A stretch of 64,000 bases of DNA from Montifringilla adamsi (lineage: Eukaryota > Chordata > Aves > Passeriformes > Passeridae), in assembly GCA_017590115.1 (NCBI GenBank), contig JAGGNK010006504.1, positions 620,001-684,000 on the forward strand, read 5' to 3'. The position numbers were made by a program, and so were the translations under genes. Below, in pieces: positions 12,738 through 26,676 of this stretch. Below the pieces are notes generated by a model. The model made no database searches and had not been told where the DNA came from. It saw nothing but the letters and a program-made list of their open reading frames with translations. Each line of letters opens with the position of its first letter. Within the stretch, counting starts at the first letter, position 1.

Positions 12738-15249
12738 AATTTTAAATACATCCAGATGTGGTTTCTTTGTCTTCCTTCTCCATTATAATTCATGCAGGTC
12801 TGAGAATGACCATGCATCTCCAGCTTTGAAGGAACTTTGAAAACCATTAAGGATGACACCTTTTCAATGATAACCAGTCTTGTTTCAGGTGTTACTTTTG
12901 GAATACTGTGAGAGCTTCTTTTAAAACACACGTAACAGACCAGCAAGGGATGCACACCCCATGTGGCTCACCATCCTTCTCATGAACTACTGCTGATGCC
13001 TTCTTGGAAATACTTAAAACCAGAGGCCAGACAAAATTAAGAGAATAAAAAACAGTAATAATTATTGAAGGGCCTTCAGGTACATGTAGGGCAGACAGAG
13101 CCCACCCAGGGGCTACACCCAAAAATGGATGATGGTCACAGGTTTTCACACTTTTATAAGTTTGGTCAATTTGCATATTGAGGGTTTATCTTCCAATTAC
13201 AGCTTCAGGTAGTGAAGTAATTTACTTCAAGTTTGCCCCCCCCGCAACTCACTTTTGTTTACATTTCTTGGGGCCTGAGACAGTAAGGTGTGCTTGATTC
13301 CCAGGCCTAGAGAGGAATTGTTTTGTCTGACCAAAATGGGAAAGCGATAGCTAACACTCTATAGGGATTTTAGTGTTATACACTAAAGAATTTGAGCATA
13401 ACAAATACGTGAAAAATAAAAAAGCAAAAATCCTAAGGCATCATCACAGGCCTTAATGCGAACCCTTATCTGATCATTCCCGGCAGTAACCTGTTATATG
13501 AGGAAATTTATGTGAATCTGGATTACAACCCTTACTTAAAATCCCACTGACAGATGTTACAAACATTACAAATGATTCAACTTTATGTGTGCAAATATGT
13601 AAGTATTTTGTTTTCAGACTGAAGACAAGAAAGCCAAGTATTTTAATAAAAAACCTACACTATATACACCCAAACGGTTTTGTATAATTAACTCAATTTT
13701 AATTTGTTTGCCTGAAATGAAAATGTTAGTTCAGCCAGGAGTTAGATCTAGTGATTATATTACAGTTTGCAATCACACAAGTTATAGGGACACAAATTAA
13801 TTCAAATCAAATTTTGACTCTGATCATGGCCACCATTAAAAATATCCTACAATTTTATCAAACTGTAATGTCTGGGGGACACTTCCTCCCACAGATTATC
13901 TTTCGTTTCCTTTTTTAAAAAACGTAAAATCTAAAATGGGCAATTTTTTTCTAAGAATGAGACTAATTCAGACTATCCTTTTACCCACATGAAAAAAAGA
14001 TATACTTTATTTGCCCGAGCTGGAGGCCTCAAGCTTTAGATCAAGAACATGATACTAAGAGAAAGATGATGTTCCAGGTATCTATCCAGACTTCTCTCCA
14101 TAATACATGCTGATAAAACCTGTCTCATCCTACAGAGCAGCACTGAATACAAATGCATTTACAGATTCTGATTTTTACTCTATTTTGTTGTTGCGTAGTC
14201 CATTTTCTCCCTAAAGCATCAAAGTTTATTCTTCCCTTTATTCCTAGCCTATCAATATGGAATGCTACATTTCCTTAGAATATAACACATTCCTCTCCTT
14301 TTTTTCTCAAGAGTGTTACTTTTTTCCCTGAGACACTGTCTTTCTTCACATGCTCATACTGGCATCATTTTCTCTCTGACTTAAGCTCTCACACCTATCT
14401 TTTCATTTCCCCTTCCAAATCACACATTTATCTCCTTGTCGCTGCCCCTGCCCTTTCTACTAATAGCCAACCATCTTCAGTTCCCTCAGTTTCTCCAGTG
14501 CTGTCTCCTGATTAACCCTTTTTGTGCACCCACACCTGGCTCCCAATCAGTAAGGCAGCACCAGCACACCCACCTGAGCACTGGTTTTGTGTGTCTGGTC
14601 TGAGCTATGCTCCCACGTCAGATTTCCAATCTGCCTAGCTGCCAACAGGTGTGAGGCTGGACATAAGGCAATGAAAGATCATTATTCCTGAAATATCCCA
14701 AAGCATTCCAATAAAGCCAGGGACACCCCCAAATGTCACCAAACACTTCAACTGTAGGTTTTGTAACAAGACAACAGCATTCACTGAGCCATGAGACATT
14801 CACCAAAGCTACATTAGGACAAGACTTGCATAATCATATTGTTTTAAAATTGGTATAACAGCACTTCTCAGAGAGAGCCACAGACATACATGCTGATGCA
14901 ATGGTATGTCACTTTTCCCCATTCCATTAGATACCACTTTGAACAATAATTTGAAATACCTGAATGCAACTATATGCTTTCATACAATATAGATGCTTGA
15001 GTTCATAAGCTACATTATGTCCTCAGTGCAATGCCCAGCTGTGAAAGACAAGCTCATCCAGACCTTCTCCTCCATTATCTCTAACCTTTTTAAAACATAC
15101 CATCAGAAGAGGAGAACAACAGGTTATAAACCACACTGTTCCAAGGCAGCCTGAGGTGAAGCTGTAGAATGAGATATATAGATTTGGAGATCACAATGCA
15201 CAGACTTTACTGGTGTGGGGGGGAAAAATCAACAGTTATTTTTCTTTAG

Positions 15250-15345
15250 TGATTAAATACACCGAGGTTCTGGGTTCAATCACCATATGGGCCATTCACT
15301 TATGAACTGGACTTGATGATCCTTGTGGATCAAGAACATTTCTAC
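15250..15345 (+). mobile_element. CR1-type 3' end relic
   Basis: GGGTTCAATCACCATATGGG followed by GGACTTGATGATCCTTGTGG is a stretch I recognise from the 3' portions of widespread bird CR1 copies. The terminal TTCTATGATTCTATG-like repeat is missing or decayed. It is short and old. Confidence 0.55.
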
Positions 15346-18300
15346 CATGCTTGTGGATCATCCCTTTCAACAAAGAAAATTCTGTCATCTGTGAAATATA
15401 TCTTAAGATGTCAAAGGCCTGATGTCACAATTCAGTGGCACCTGAATCTCACACAGAGAGTATACTGGACATGCACTGTCATTTTACTCAAAACACCACA
15501 GTAAGGCATGAATCTCACAACTGCTTTGTATTAAAAGATTTAGAGCAAAATCCCACTGAAAAATACAGGAACCTATGTTGACCGACTCAGATGACTTTCA
15601 CTTCACCAACAGAATTCTTTAGATGACCCAGGAGACAAAAGACTGAATGAATGCCCATTAAAAAGTCTTTCACACCTCCATTCCTAACCAGCTGTCTCCA
15701 CCAGGCACCTATGTTGCTCCTCCAAAGCATTCATCCAAGCTGCCAGCATCCAAGCAGCCCTGCACAATTAGTCACACCCAAAAATCCTTACAAAAGGATT
15801 TGGGATCCTGAGACCAAAGTTTAGAAAATGTAAAAGGTAAAAAATTAGAAAGGACCTGACAATGCACAGGTTTTAAGAAATTTTTAGGCTCTATTTTCAT
15901 GCTGGTACAGCCTAATTTTGGGGCTGGATTGTACTGTCTCAGTTGAGCACCCTCACACCTCTACCCTGGGAACAGATCACAGTCATAAACCAGTGAATGG
16001 AGGGCAACCACTAGAACAAAACATTTAGTCATATTTTGAAACAAAAAGGGCCTGCATAGATACCTAATGTGACATGACTCTAGACAGGAGCCAAGTACCT
16101 AAATACCCTGGGAGTGCAAGTCCTGACACAAGCCTGGCAGCTTTTCCTACTGGACAACTTTGCAAAGCCTCTCCTCAGCACCTTGACAGTCCCACCCAGA
16201 GCTGGATGCCCATACTGCCAACTCCAGGAAACCAGAGAAAGGCCAGTACTCCTTACGAGACAGGTGCTGTAAGACCTGAGTAAGTTACTTTTCAAATTAT
16301 TCAAAAGACCAACAAGTGTAAGCTTCTCTTACTCAAATGTGCCACTGCTTTCTTACTAGTACATGGGCACTTGCTTGGCATGTTCATCCATCTTCACTGT
16401 CAGTGGAAAATAAAGTTCTAGATTTTATTTTACAAGATGGATGTTTCTACCATGCTGTTTTGTAAGACACCTCTGCAGGCTCATTTGCCACTTTACTAAA
16501 TGTAACTGTGAAGCAGCTGGTTATGAAAAAATGCAAACTGAATTTCTCAAAATGCTATTGATGACATTGACCATGTGATATGGTCATCTTAATGAAAATT
16601 ATATTAAAGAACCAGAGAGTTCCTTGAGCCTCTGTAAATAAAGACATGTTACGTTTAAACATAAGGTGGGGAGGGGGGTGGTTAGCTAGATAGATGGCCA
16701 AGACACACAGATAAATACACTGGGTTAAGTTCTTGGAGTGTAAATAAAACCAGTATCATTGCTTCCACTTTATGCAGATGATTGCAGCTACAAAAATAAT
16801 CAAAGCAATTTGAACTATAAGTGAGATTATTTCTAAACTATATTTGGCCAGAAATTAAATATTTTCCCCAATTACTCCAATAAACTTCAACCAAAAAAAA
16901 ACTGAATAGTAAAGGTAAAAAATGACCATATAAAAGAAACTAAACTGCGCTTTCTCTTTAGTTAAGCTTATGTCATCTTATCAGTTTCCTTTCACAGTCC
17001 AGAGGTGAAGAGGATCAGGCTAAATGAAGAAATCTTTTATATATTCTGTTTCAGTCAACATACTGATCAGCAGCAAAATGAAAATGTTTCTGTGATAATC
17101 TCCTGAAACTTATCAAGTACAATAACAAAAACCTCAGCAGTTCCGATCAATTGACTTTAAAATTGAAACAATCTAGCTGGGAAAGTCCCAACATCACTCC
17201 AGCCCACTCAGCCTTCACCTCACCAACCAAGCGTTTTTTCAGTATAGTATATTATGTAGTTAGTTCATCACAAGCATATTGCAATCATTAGACATTGAAA
17301 ACACTGAAGTTTGAGAGCTGTAAAGGATTCTCACTCAGTCAGTAGCAGCTTATGTCCCCATCACAGGCATAATGTGCCACTGCAGAGCTATGGGCTGCAC
17401 CCAACACAGAAGTTAAGGATATTAGGGGTAGAACAGTTCAACTGTTTTATCTAGCTGAGCCTTAAATACACATCAATCAGATGCATAAAATATTACTTTT
17501 TGAATTTTAGGTAGAAAATTTGAATAAAGTGCAGTATTAGTCATGCTCAGCCCTTCAGATTAAAATAATACAAAGCCTGGTACTGTATCTCTTAGGGAAA
17601 GAACACTACTATAGCAGATAATACATCCAGCTTCAAACTCTTGCCAGAATTATTTACTGCAATTAAAAATAAGTAAAAAATAACCCAAAGAAAATAAGAG
17701 GTAAACAGGTAAAGAGAAAACAGATATTTTCATTGTCATTATTGTCATTTAAGGTATATTAATTGTAGAGGAAAGTACATCTTACTCTGTCTTTGCTGTG
17801 TAACACAATCTCTTTTTCCCCCACACAGGCAGGGTTGAACCTTACACTGGCGTAACAGAGCTGAATATCAACCTGTGGTCTTTCTTTGCCCTACTTCCTC
17901 CTGATTTCGCTTCTGTAGTCCTTCATGCAACAGCAGCAACAACAAAAAGGAAATAGTGAACCTCTTCCTGCGACAAGGATCTTCCACCTTCAGTCACATA
18001 TATCACCCTAAGCAAAGTTGCAGAACCTCTGCCAGCCTCAGGGCCACAGTGACAACTTAGCAAGGAAATGAAGGGCAAAACTGATTTGCATGCGTATTTA
18101 AAAAAACACACAGATTTGAACCAGAAAAAAAATGAAAGGGAAAAAAACTTATTATGAAGAACTCAGATGTATTCAGATCTATAAATCCTCTGGGAAAGGA
18201 TGGAATGCTAACAAGAAAGCTGACACCACTTGCCAAAAATCAATGTGAGTGCACACACTGGATATGGTATGGAGTGGCTGCATATGCTGCAGGTTGGTTC

Positions 18301-21300
18301 ACGCTGGATTATTGCATAAGATTTGCAATGCCAAAGAGATACTTTCTGCCTAGTTCCTCTTCAGTAGCAAATATTTTATGCTTAACTTGAAGGACTCCAA
18401 GACCTCTGGGAAGCAGAGGTAATAAAAAAGGTCTGTGATCCTTCTTCAACTCTTTACTTCCCAGATTTCACTGATACTGAACTTACAGAATTCTTTCTAT
18501 TTGCCTGGCAAGCTTTTTGCTGACAACAAAAGGTTTTCCCCAGACTCAATATTATTTCTTAGAAGTAAATTTTTATTTTACTTGACCTGACTTCCACCCA
18601 ACTGCCCGCAGGGTTTTGCTGTCTGCCAGCCTGCCACTAGTCCTCAAGTCCCACTTGCCCAGAGAGTGGAGGAGAGCAACCTTTTGGAAGTGCAGGCTCC
18701 CATGGCAGACTGCCAGGCTCCGTCCCACAGAAGCAGAGCTCACCTGGGGCAGCTCTCTGTCCTGCTCTGAAAGCTCTGAAAAAGACAGCCACTGCAGGTG
18801 GATGCCAGTGCACTAATGGAGGTGTGACAGAGCAGGATTCTTTGGGGAGGGTGTACACACATGGCTCTCACACTCCCACCACTTCCATGGCCATGCAGGG
18901 CACGGTCCATGTCTCACCCCTCCAGCTGTACTTACTGGCACATCCCCCAGCAGATTTCCTGGGCACTACAGGTCCAGTGTGTGGAGGGCCTCATCCACAC
19001 TCTGCCTTTGGGGCTGGTGATCTGCACAGCAGGCAAACCTGGTTTCAAGCCTGACCCTTACGACACACCCAAGGTGTCCAGCTCACACTAGTGAAACTCC
19101 ACTATCAGGACTCCACTAACAGGACAAGCAATTAATCTGTGACTTACACTATTATAAATCAAAGCAGAATCCAACCAAGGAAAAGCTCAAACCTTACCGA
19201 GAGTAAAAAGTCACTGTCAACCAGTCCTATTACTGACCAAATACATGAAAATAACATTGTCATGATCACCAAAGTGAGTGCTGCGAGTGAACACCCTCAG
19301 CATCCAAAGTGACAATTAAGAGCAAGATGTACCTAATGAACCAAGCATTGTTACTGATCAAAATATCAGATTTCCTTTATTTAGGGGAACAGAATTAAAA
19401 AATAGTTACTGGAGAGAGACTCACAAAGGTCTACAGAGTTTGCTTGTTAAAGCATAGGAGCCTGTAATATGAATGAATGGGAATAAGAATGGGAAACCAT
19501 GAAGGCAACATTGGGTTTATTTCCTTTGCCATTCTATTTCACATTTTCTGTCATGATAAGAGCATGCAACTTCTACTGGTTCAAGCTAAAATTCACTCTT
19601 ACATCTGGGCAGCATCTAGAGTTAAAGATGTGAAACACACACCACTTCCAAGCATCTAAGTTTAGACTTAGGTACAACAGAAATCACAAAAACACCCCAG
19701 CTTAAAAGGACTTTTAAACCCAAAGCAGCAAACAACTCAGGCAGCAGCTGCAATTATTTCAGCAGTGATTTCTGGGGGATTTTTTCCTAGCCACACAGCA
19801 ACGAACACACGCATCCGTTATTCTGGTGAAACTTCCAAAGAACTGAAAAAAGCGTTTCAGAATCTATATCTAAACTGAAAAGAACTGGGAGATGTAGAGC
19901 TGCTTCATGCTGTTAACCTTCATGGCACACTTGTGCAACTGTTTCATGTCTGTCTGCTTCAACAATATGAACACAACAACCAAAAGTTTCTGCTAGAATG
20001 TATCAGTATGCACAGCACTTCTGGAAAACAAAAGGCTGTAAGAAAGAAGGTGGAAAATGAGAAGTTGGGAAGAAATAGGAAGACAATTGCAAGGAGATTA
20101 TGCTCCCCAGTGTCACAGACAAAATGAAAATAGCCAGAGTTGATATCAAACTTTCTTGAACTTCTGCAGACTGAAGTCATCATTGCTGCCCGAGAGGGAG
20201 CACAGAGAGGGTATTTTCTGTGGGATAGTCTTCCTTGTTCCAGAGGTACCCCATGGGACCACCAACACTATAAACAAACTGGTCAATGCTTTGCCAAGTT
20301 CAGCTTAGCACTGAAACCAAAAAAGAGACCACTGTGGTGTCTTGGCCTTTGCCTATGAGTTGCAGCACATGCAAACATGAGACTCGAGTGCCACACTGCT
20401 GGGAACACTTGTTTGCTGTGTGGGAGAACATCTCAAGCCCCCATCACTTCAGGTACCTCTGCACCATTTTGGCCCTCCCCACTTCAATACAAATTATTCC
20501 TAAAAACTAGGAATTTGTATTCACTTTATCAGCCTCGATGCAACTTGTCCTTACTTGTCATCTAAATACAAACACAAATAATGTGTAATTTCACTTTGGT
20601 ATGTAACTAATCATGCATATACTAAACTCTTCTGTTAGAAGTCAAAGAAGATAACATTTATATTTAGCTTTGCTCTACTTACACTTCCTTAACAAGACGA
20701 ATACAATTATAGACAGGACCGCAATGCTGTAAATTGGCATGACTTCACCAAATTCCATGGCAATTTGTCAATTTAAATTAGCTGAGAATATGGTAATAAT
20801 GTTACATCACAAAAAGCACAACAGAAAAGTTAACTTGGGACAAAATAAAGACAAGAATATGTTGTAAGCAGCAACAAGAAGGACAAAATGCTCATTAATG
20901 CCAGCAATTTATGATGATCTGCTCAGTACTTATGTCAAAAGTTCAGCAACTTACACACACTGAGACATGCTGGAAATGTGCTTTAGAAATTGTGCCTGCC
21001 ACGTCACACAAGACAAGCCACCTTTCACAGTGGTCTTCCGGTCAAAGACTTGACTCACTGTGCTGCCGGCTGATCATGACTTTTTAATAGGTGAAGTAAG
21101 AAAAGACTGTAACCAGCTTTTCTTGACCACAAATGGTGATCGATTTATGTGCTCCGTAAAACCAATAGCTTCTGTAACTTTTATCCTGACTCATTTAACT
21201 ATGACTCTTGTTCTCTTCATGGACAGCAAATGCCTAATCCTTAGGAGCCCCTGGGAGGCCAGCATCTTCCATGTCTGCCTTGAAGCCAGACAGTGCTAGA

Positions 21301-22614
21301 TATAGAAGACATATATTTACCCAACATATCTCTTTATGTTTGCTGCCCTTGGCAAAGGTCAGTGTTCTGCTGAACTGCAGAAGGAATGTGTTTCTTCATG
21401 TCTTAAATAAAGGCATACATTTAGTGAAGTAGTATTTTTTCACATCTAATCATTGATAATTAAACATAGAAACAGCATAATAAGCAATTATTTATCACAA
21501 GAGGGACAAACCATAACAAGTAAATTATTATGAGTGAGATGTAAATTCAGGTACCAAAAGAGCCTGGAGTCTCCCTGTACTTGCTTCCTCCCCACATGTG
21601 ATTCACAGGAAGAATGTGATTCTTCTAATTCACTGTATCTAGCTAAAACCAAAGAAGCATTAGAATCAATCACAACTCATCATTTAAAAACAGAATACCA
21701 AAATGAACAAATAATATGCAACAACTAAAACATGGAATTGTAAATGTCCTCAGACTACACAGCAAAATAGCTGAACAAAAACTGAACTGGCAGGTGCTAA
21801 CCCCATGTTATTCTACTTAGTGCTTTAATCAACACTGAAGTTTTCTGTAAAAATTCCATCAACAGCTAAATCTGGCACAGAGAACATGTAGAAAGCAGGA
21901 CTGCATACCAAAGGCAAAGGTTATGTTCCTCCTGTTGCCACTGAAACATATCCAACTTCATTATTCTTGTGACCCACTGATAAAACAGTAGTCCTTCTGC
22001 AGCATGAGCCTACAAAATCCTAGCATTGAAATTTTATGCCAAGTCTAACAAGCTTTCTTCTATGGAATGATTAAGTCTTCACAGCAAAATAATTCATTAT
22101 ACTTTCTTAAAAGAGCAGAATTAGTTCTGTTCAGTTTTCAGCTGTAACTCTACTATAGCTACAACCGTGTATGAAAGAGTTCATGCAATATTCATAGAAC
22201 TGCATTAAAACAGTAAACTACTTTATATAAGTCCCTGCCTGTAACAGAAGACTATTGATAGCACCCGTAACTGCTGCTCTACAGCATAAACCAAGTAAGT
22301 TTTCCAGAAGTTTTTAATACCTGAATGTCACTTTTTTTTTTTGGTCTGAAATACTGTAAAATGTTTTTTTCCATGTTTCCACTGTTTTGCAAAAATATAT
22401 ATGGAAATGACCAGATTTCACACAGTTTCAATACAGACAAAACCAGTACAATCCTTTTAGTTTTTTTCACTGAATTGTCCTTGAGAAGAAATCATTTCTC
22501 TTTCAACTAATGGATTATATCTACAAAAAAGATCTTGAACCATTTCCATACTCAGCTTAAGAATTGATACAGATTCTGACTGAATGACAGGTAGAGACTT
22601 TTCGTGTGGCCCAG

Positions 22615-22743
22615 AAGATTACATGCTTAAAAGATGACTCTGTGACAACCAGATTTTCAGATGCTAAGGCTAGAAAGACAGAGGAGGAGCACGAGTTTGA
22701 CAACTGGACATTTGTCCATGCCCCCAGCAACATCAGCAACCTG
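22615..22743 (+). other. Exon-like open segment of unknown identity
   Basis: On the plus strand, CAG at 22612-22614 is followed by 129 open bases (43 codons) and a strong donor (CTG|GTAAGC, GT at 22744-22745). The length is a multiple of three. The translation contains DDSVTTRFSDAKARKTEEEH and then EFDNWTFVHAPSNISNL, which is acidic, charged and protein-like, with little of the Leu/Phe/Lys bias of chance frames here. The frame stays open through the donor to about 22838. The pyrimidine tract before the acceptor is weak. It is antisense to PARP8 in its inferred intron. I do not recognise the protein. It could be an exon of an unannotated antisense gene, a retrocopy fragment, or chance. Confidence 0.3.
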
Positions 22744-23220
22744 GTAAGCATGCATGGAACAGAGTATTTTTCCACTGACAGATTGCAGCTCTCCAATCCA
22801 CAAAAGTACTCAAAAATGAGAAAACATCTGCAAAGGTGACAGAAAACAGAACTCTGGTCTTCAGAATTTCCCCCAGCCATACAAAAAAAAAAATCACTCA
22901 AACTGCTGTTCACTATGAGAAGTCAGTGCAAAATCAAATATTCAGCAGTATCACTGTGCACACAAGTGAGCCGCATCACATCAGCAGAACTACTCTAACT
23001 CAGAGCTGTAAATCAGATCAAGAAGTTGACTATCAACAGGTATTTTTATTACAATGAAATGCTTCCTGGTTTTAACACCTTTATCGACTCCAGACTGACA
23101 GAAGAGCGTCCTAATTATCTTAATATTTTACTGTATGTGTGAGTATTCTGGGGTGAGAATTCCCTATCCAAGATTACTTTTTCAGCATTATGGAAGAAGA
23201 ATAAGCAAGAATGAGTGATT

Positions 23221-23272
23221 ACACACACAGACACACACACGTACACAAAAAAAAAAAAAAAAAAAAAAAAAA
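23221..23272. repeat. (AC)n microsatellite followed by A26
   Basis: An imperfect AC dinucleotide tract (23221-23246) runs directly into 26 A residues (23247-23272). No retroposon body precedes it. Confidence 0.95.
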
Positions 23273-26200
23273 GATATGTAATTTGCTGAAAAGCTAATGA
23301 CCTGAAATACTGTGTCTAATCCACTGCCTATTTTTTCTACTTGAAAGCAGCCAGTGTCTGTCACAAACTCCTTACACCTTTTTGGTAGAAACATGACATC
23401 TTAAGGGTGCAAAGCAATGCTGTCTTCTACCTTGGCTCTTAATGTGAAAAAATTCTTCTCTAAAAGCTTAAAATGGAGCACTTATTTAAAGCAACAAGAT
23501 TTGAATATAGCAACCTGCACAAGATGAAATGCAGAATGCTGCACAATCTGAAAGGAATATATCCTTTAATTACATACTTCTCTCTACAAATGGTATGTGA
23601 CCATTTTTTGCACTGTTTTGGCAAACAGTATATTTCATTATCCAGGTGACATGCTGTTGCCCTTTTTATTTCTGATCAATGCCTTGAGGCTGGAAGGAAA
23701 CATCTGAAGTGTTAGCGAGGTTCTTTGAGCTTCCTCTTTGCCCTTAATTCCTGGCTCCAGACAGGATCCCACTGAGCATTATAGACCTCTCCCTCAGAAC
23801 AATTCAGTTCCATCCTAATTGCCAGGATATGCCACCATCTTAGGTGACACAGTCACGAGAAGACAAGGCAGGCTCACACAGATCCCCTGCCTTCAAGCAA
23901 GCTACAGAAAGGTGCTCAAAGCACTGGACCAAGGCTGTTTTCTGCCTGCTGCCTTGCCTGAGCACATGCAAGAACCATGGCTTACCTGGATGCCCTAACA
24001 GTAGGGCAATACAATTTTAATTTTAACTGAACTCTCCCAGCAAGTTTAAATTTACTTTCACTCTAGGTGCTGAAACTATTCTGACTGGGGAGTGGTTAGA
24101 CTCTGACTCAAATGAGAACTCACGTTCCATACAGTAAGTAATCCATGGAAAAAGTACACCAATAGGTATCTTCAGATCTTTATTTATGAGCAATGAAATA
24201 TATGGGAAATTAGTAGAGACTAACAGGAAAAGGCAGAAATGGCATTAGTCCCAATATAGGGAAAAATGATCTAAATTAATTTTGGCAGAGTGAACTCTGC
24301 TTTCAAATTTATTTGTCTTACCACATTAACACTTTAACAGTGACAGCCTACAGGTTTATTTTTAGGTACTAATATGTTAAAATATGTGAGGAAAGTAGAG
24401 AAAGATGTCACTGAAATTGTTTTCTGTAAAGACATTCAAGCACTCTCCCCAATTCCATGCTGGAAAACCATTCAAAAAACAGTGCATGCATCTGTATGGC
24501 AAAAACACCTGCAATAAAAATTGTGAGGCTTTTAAAACGCGCTAAACAACCCAAGTTAATATCAAGACTGCTATGTGGTGTGGCAGCTTGACACTTCTGA
24601 AAACAAGACCATTAATTTAAATGCCTAAACCCACATTTTTCTCACTGAAAGGAAGGGGTTCACAATTTAAAGTAGTTGCTCTTACTATCAGTACAGTAGG
24701 CAGCCGAAAGAGGACAGCAACTTGCTTCACCAGATCTGAACAGGATCTCCACAAGATCATGCTTTCCCTGAAGTGTATGTTTTTTACATGATGCAGTGAT
24801 GGGGACAGAGTTAATTTCAGACAGACTTTTTAATAGCAAGGCAAGAAGGAGCTGTCAGACACAAACCCAGCAAAATAAGGCAAGCTCAGTATCACCGTGA
24901 GTAGAATGGTAGTGGCAATTTTGCTTTTCACAGCCTTTTATCATTGGACTTCATGATGCACTTTTACTATTGTGTTCTACTAGATCTCTTTCTAGAATGA
25001 GTAATTTGTTAAATCACACCTACTGAACTTCTTGCAGCATTTACCAAAAAACTGTCTACAGGAATGTATGGATAGGTTTCACGTACATACTGCACACAGA
25101 CAATATTAGAAGTAGTATAAAGTTAGAATGAAGGTACATTAACAGAAGCTCACAGAATGGAACACACTTAGAGAGAGATTTTAAAACTGAAGGTTTGGTA
25201 ATGCCTGACCCAAAACTGCTATTTTTAAGTACCCAAGGCTGTATTTAACATTACCTTATCTACAGAATCTTTAGTGAAAAAAATGCAAATCACAATTCTT
25301 GACATATTGTAGCTAAACTACATTCCCATCTCATACTTTCATGGAAACAGTGTAGGAAATGGTGTAGTAACAGCAAAAAATGTTAAGACGTATTTGATAG
25401 GAAATTTAAAATTGAAAGATGCAGAAATTTCCAGGTATTTTGAAACAGCAATTAACAGATGGCTAGGTAAAATCTGTGTATCTAGTTTTCATCCCTCTTA
25501 CTGTACGAGTAGATTTTAGGAATGTAATTACCTACTTAATAACCTGAAAGCAAAGTTACACACAGTCATCAGCATCAGGAGATGAACTGTGCTTGCACCA
25601 GCCCTTCCTAGGCTCTGCATAAGACTGATAAATCGAAACTAAAACCAGTCAGGGCAATGGATTCCATTAAAATCAAGTTGTCACCTTCATAAGCTATACT
25701 TTATCTTATGTAAGCTATCACTGTTACCAAAAGGATCAGTGCAACGTTCCCCTTCCAATCCTTGCACAGCCAGTAAGCACACTGCCATGTAACAAATCTG
25801 ACAGGGGAGCTGAGTCCAATCCAAAAGACGCTGGTCTTAAACTACATGATTTTGGAAATAAAGAAAACCAACCACACAAATGTGTTTCATTTTGGTATTT
25901 TCTGAATGGACACAATTATGTGTTTTAGTTTAAAAACTAAAGTTTTTCAGTTTTCTCTTTTTTCCTGTATTCTACATAAACTGAGCATCAATATTAAGAT
26001 ATGTATAATTTATCCCAACCACATTTTTCTTTACTTTGTGTACCAAAGACTTCAATGCTATCAGAATTACACAGAATTTCAAAATTCCTCACCAAATGGA
26101 ATCTCTCATGTAGGCAGTTTTATAAATCCACAGAAGCATCAATAGAGCATACCATAAAAGGGGCGAAAAAGGTTATCTGCACCTATTTATTGTCAAGTGG

Positions 26201-26645
26201 TTTAAACACCTTGTAGACATAACATGCTAGAACTTCAGATAGTGGTTTCATCTCTAGCTATAAAGTTACAAGCAATTTAGTCCCTCTTTCAGTAGCACAG
26301 CTCCCTGTCTGTGAAATGCTTCACTACTACAGTGAAATGGAAAGTAACTCATCATTTTACATGAGTGTCTGATACTACAATAACCTGAATAAAACACAAA
26401 AAGCCAGATATTCAAAATGAAAACCACGTAAGATAATAAACTGTCATTATTTTAAGCAAAATTAAACAAATACTCCAGACCAAAATTTCCTTGCTTTTTC
26501 AGAACTGCCACTGTTACAATCACTGTGCTGAAGTACACAAGGCAGAACGTAAATCCACTGCATGAATAGGAGATGAGAACTTTGCTGGCAAAATTAATCT
26601 GTATGTTCAGGTGCTACCTAGTTGCAATATGCTGCAGTATTAGAT

Positions 26646-26676
26646 CTCATTATTAGTTCTCATTATTAGTTCTCAT
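26646..26676. repeat. 13-base minisatellite, 2.4 copies
   Basis: The unit CTCATTATTAGTT is repeated exactly twice and then starts a third time. It has no apparent function. Confidence 0.9.

Noticed and set aside
15275..15295. GGGTTCAATC motif like a tRNA B box
   Set aside because: No A box or cloverleaf fits upstream, and the text is part of a CR1-type 3' relic.
18154..18390. 78-codon frame with an aromatic, membrane-like stretch
   Set aside because: No match to a family I know and no convincing splice or promoter context.
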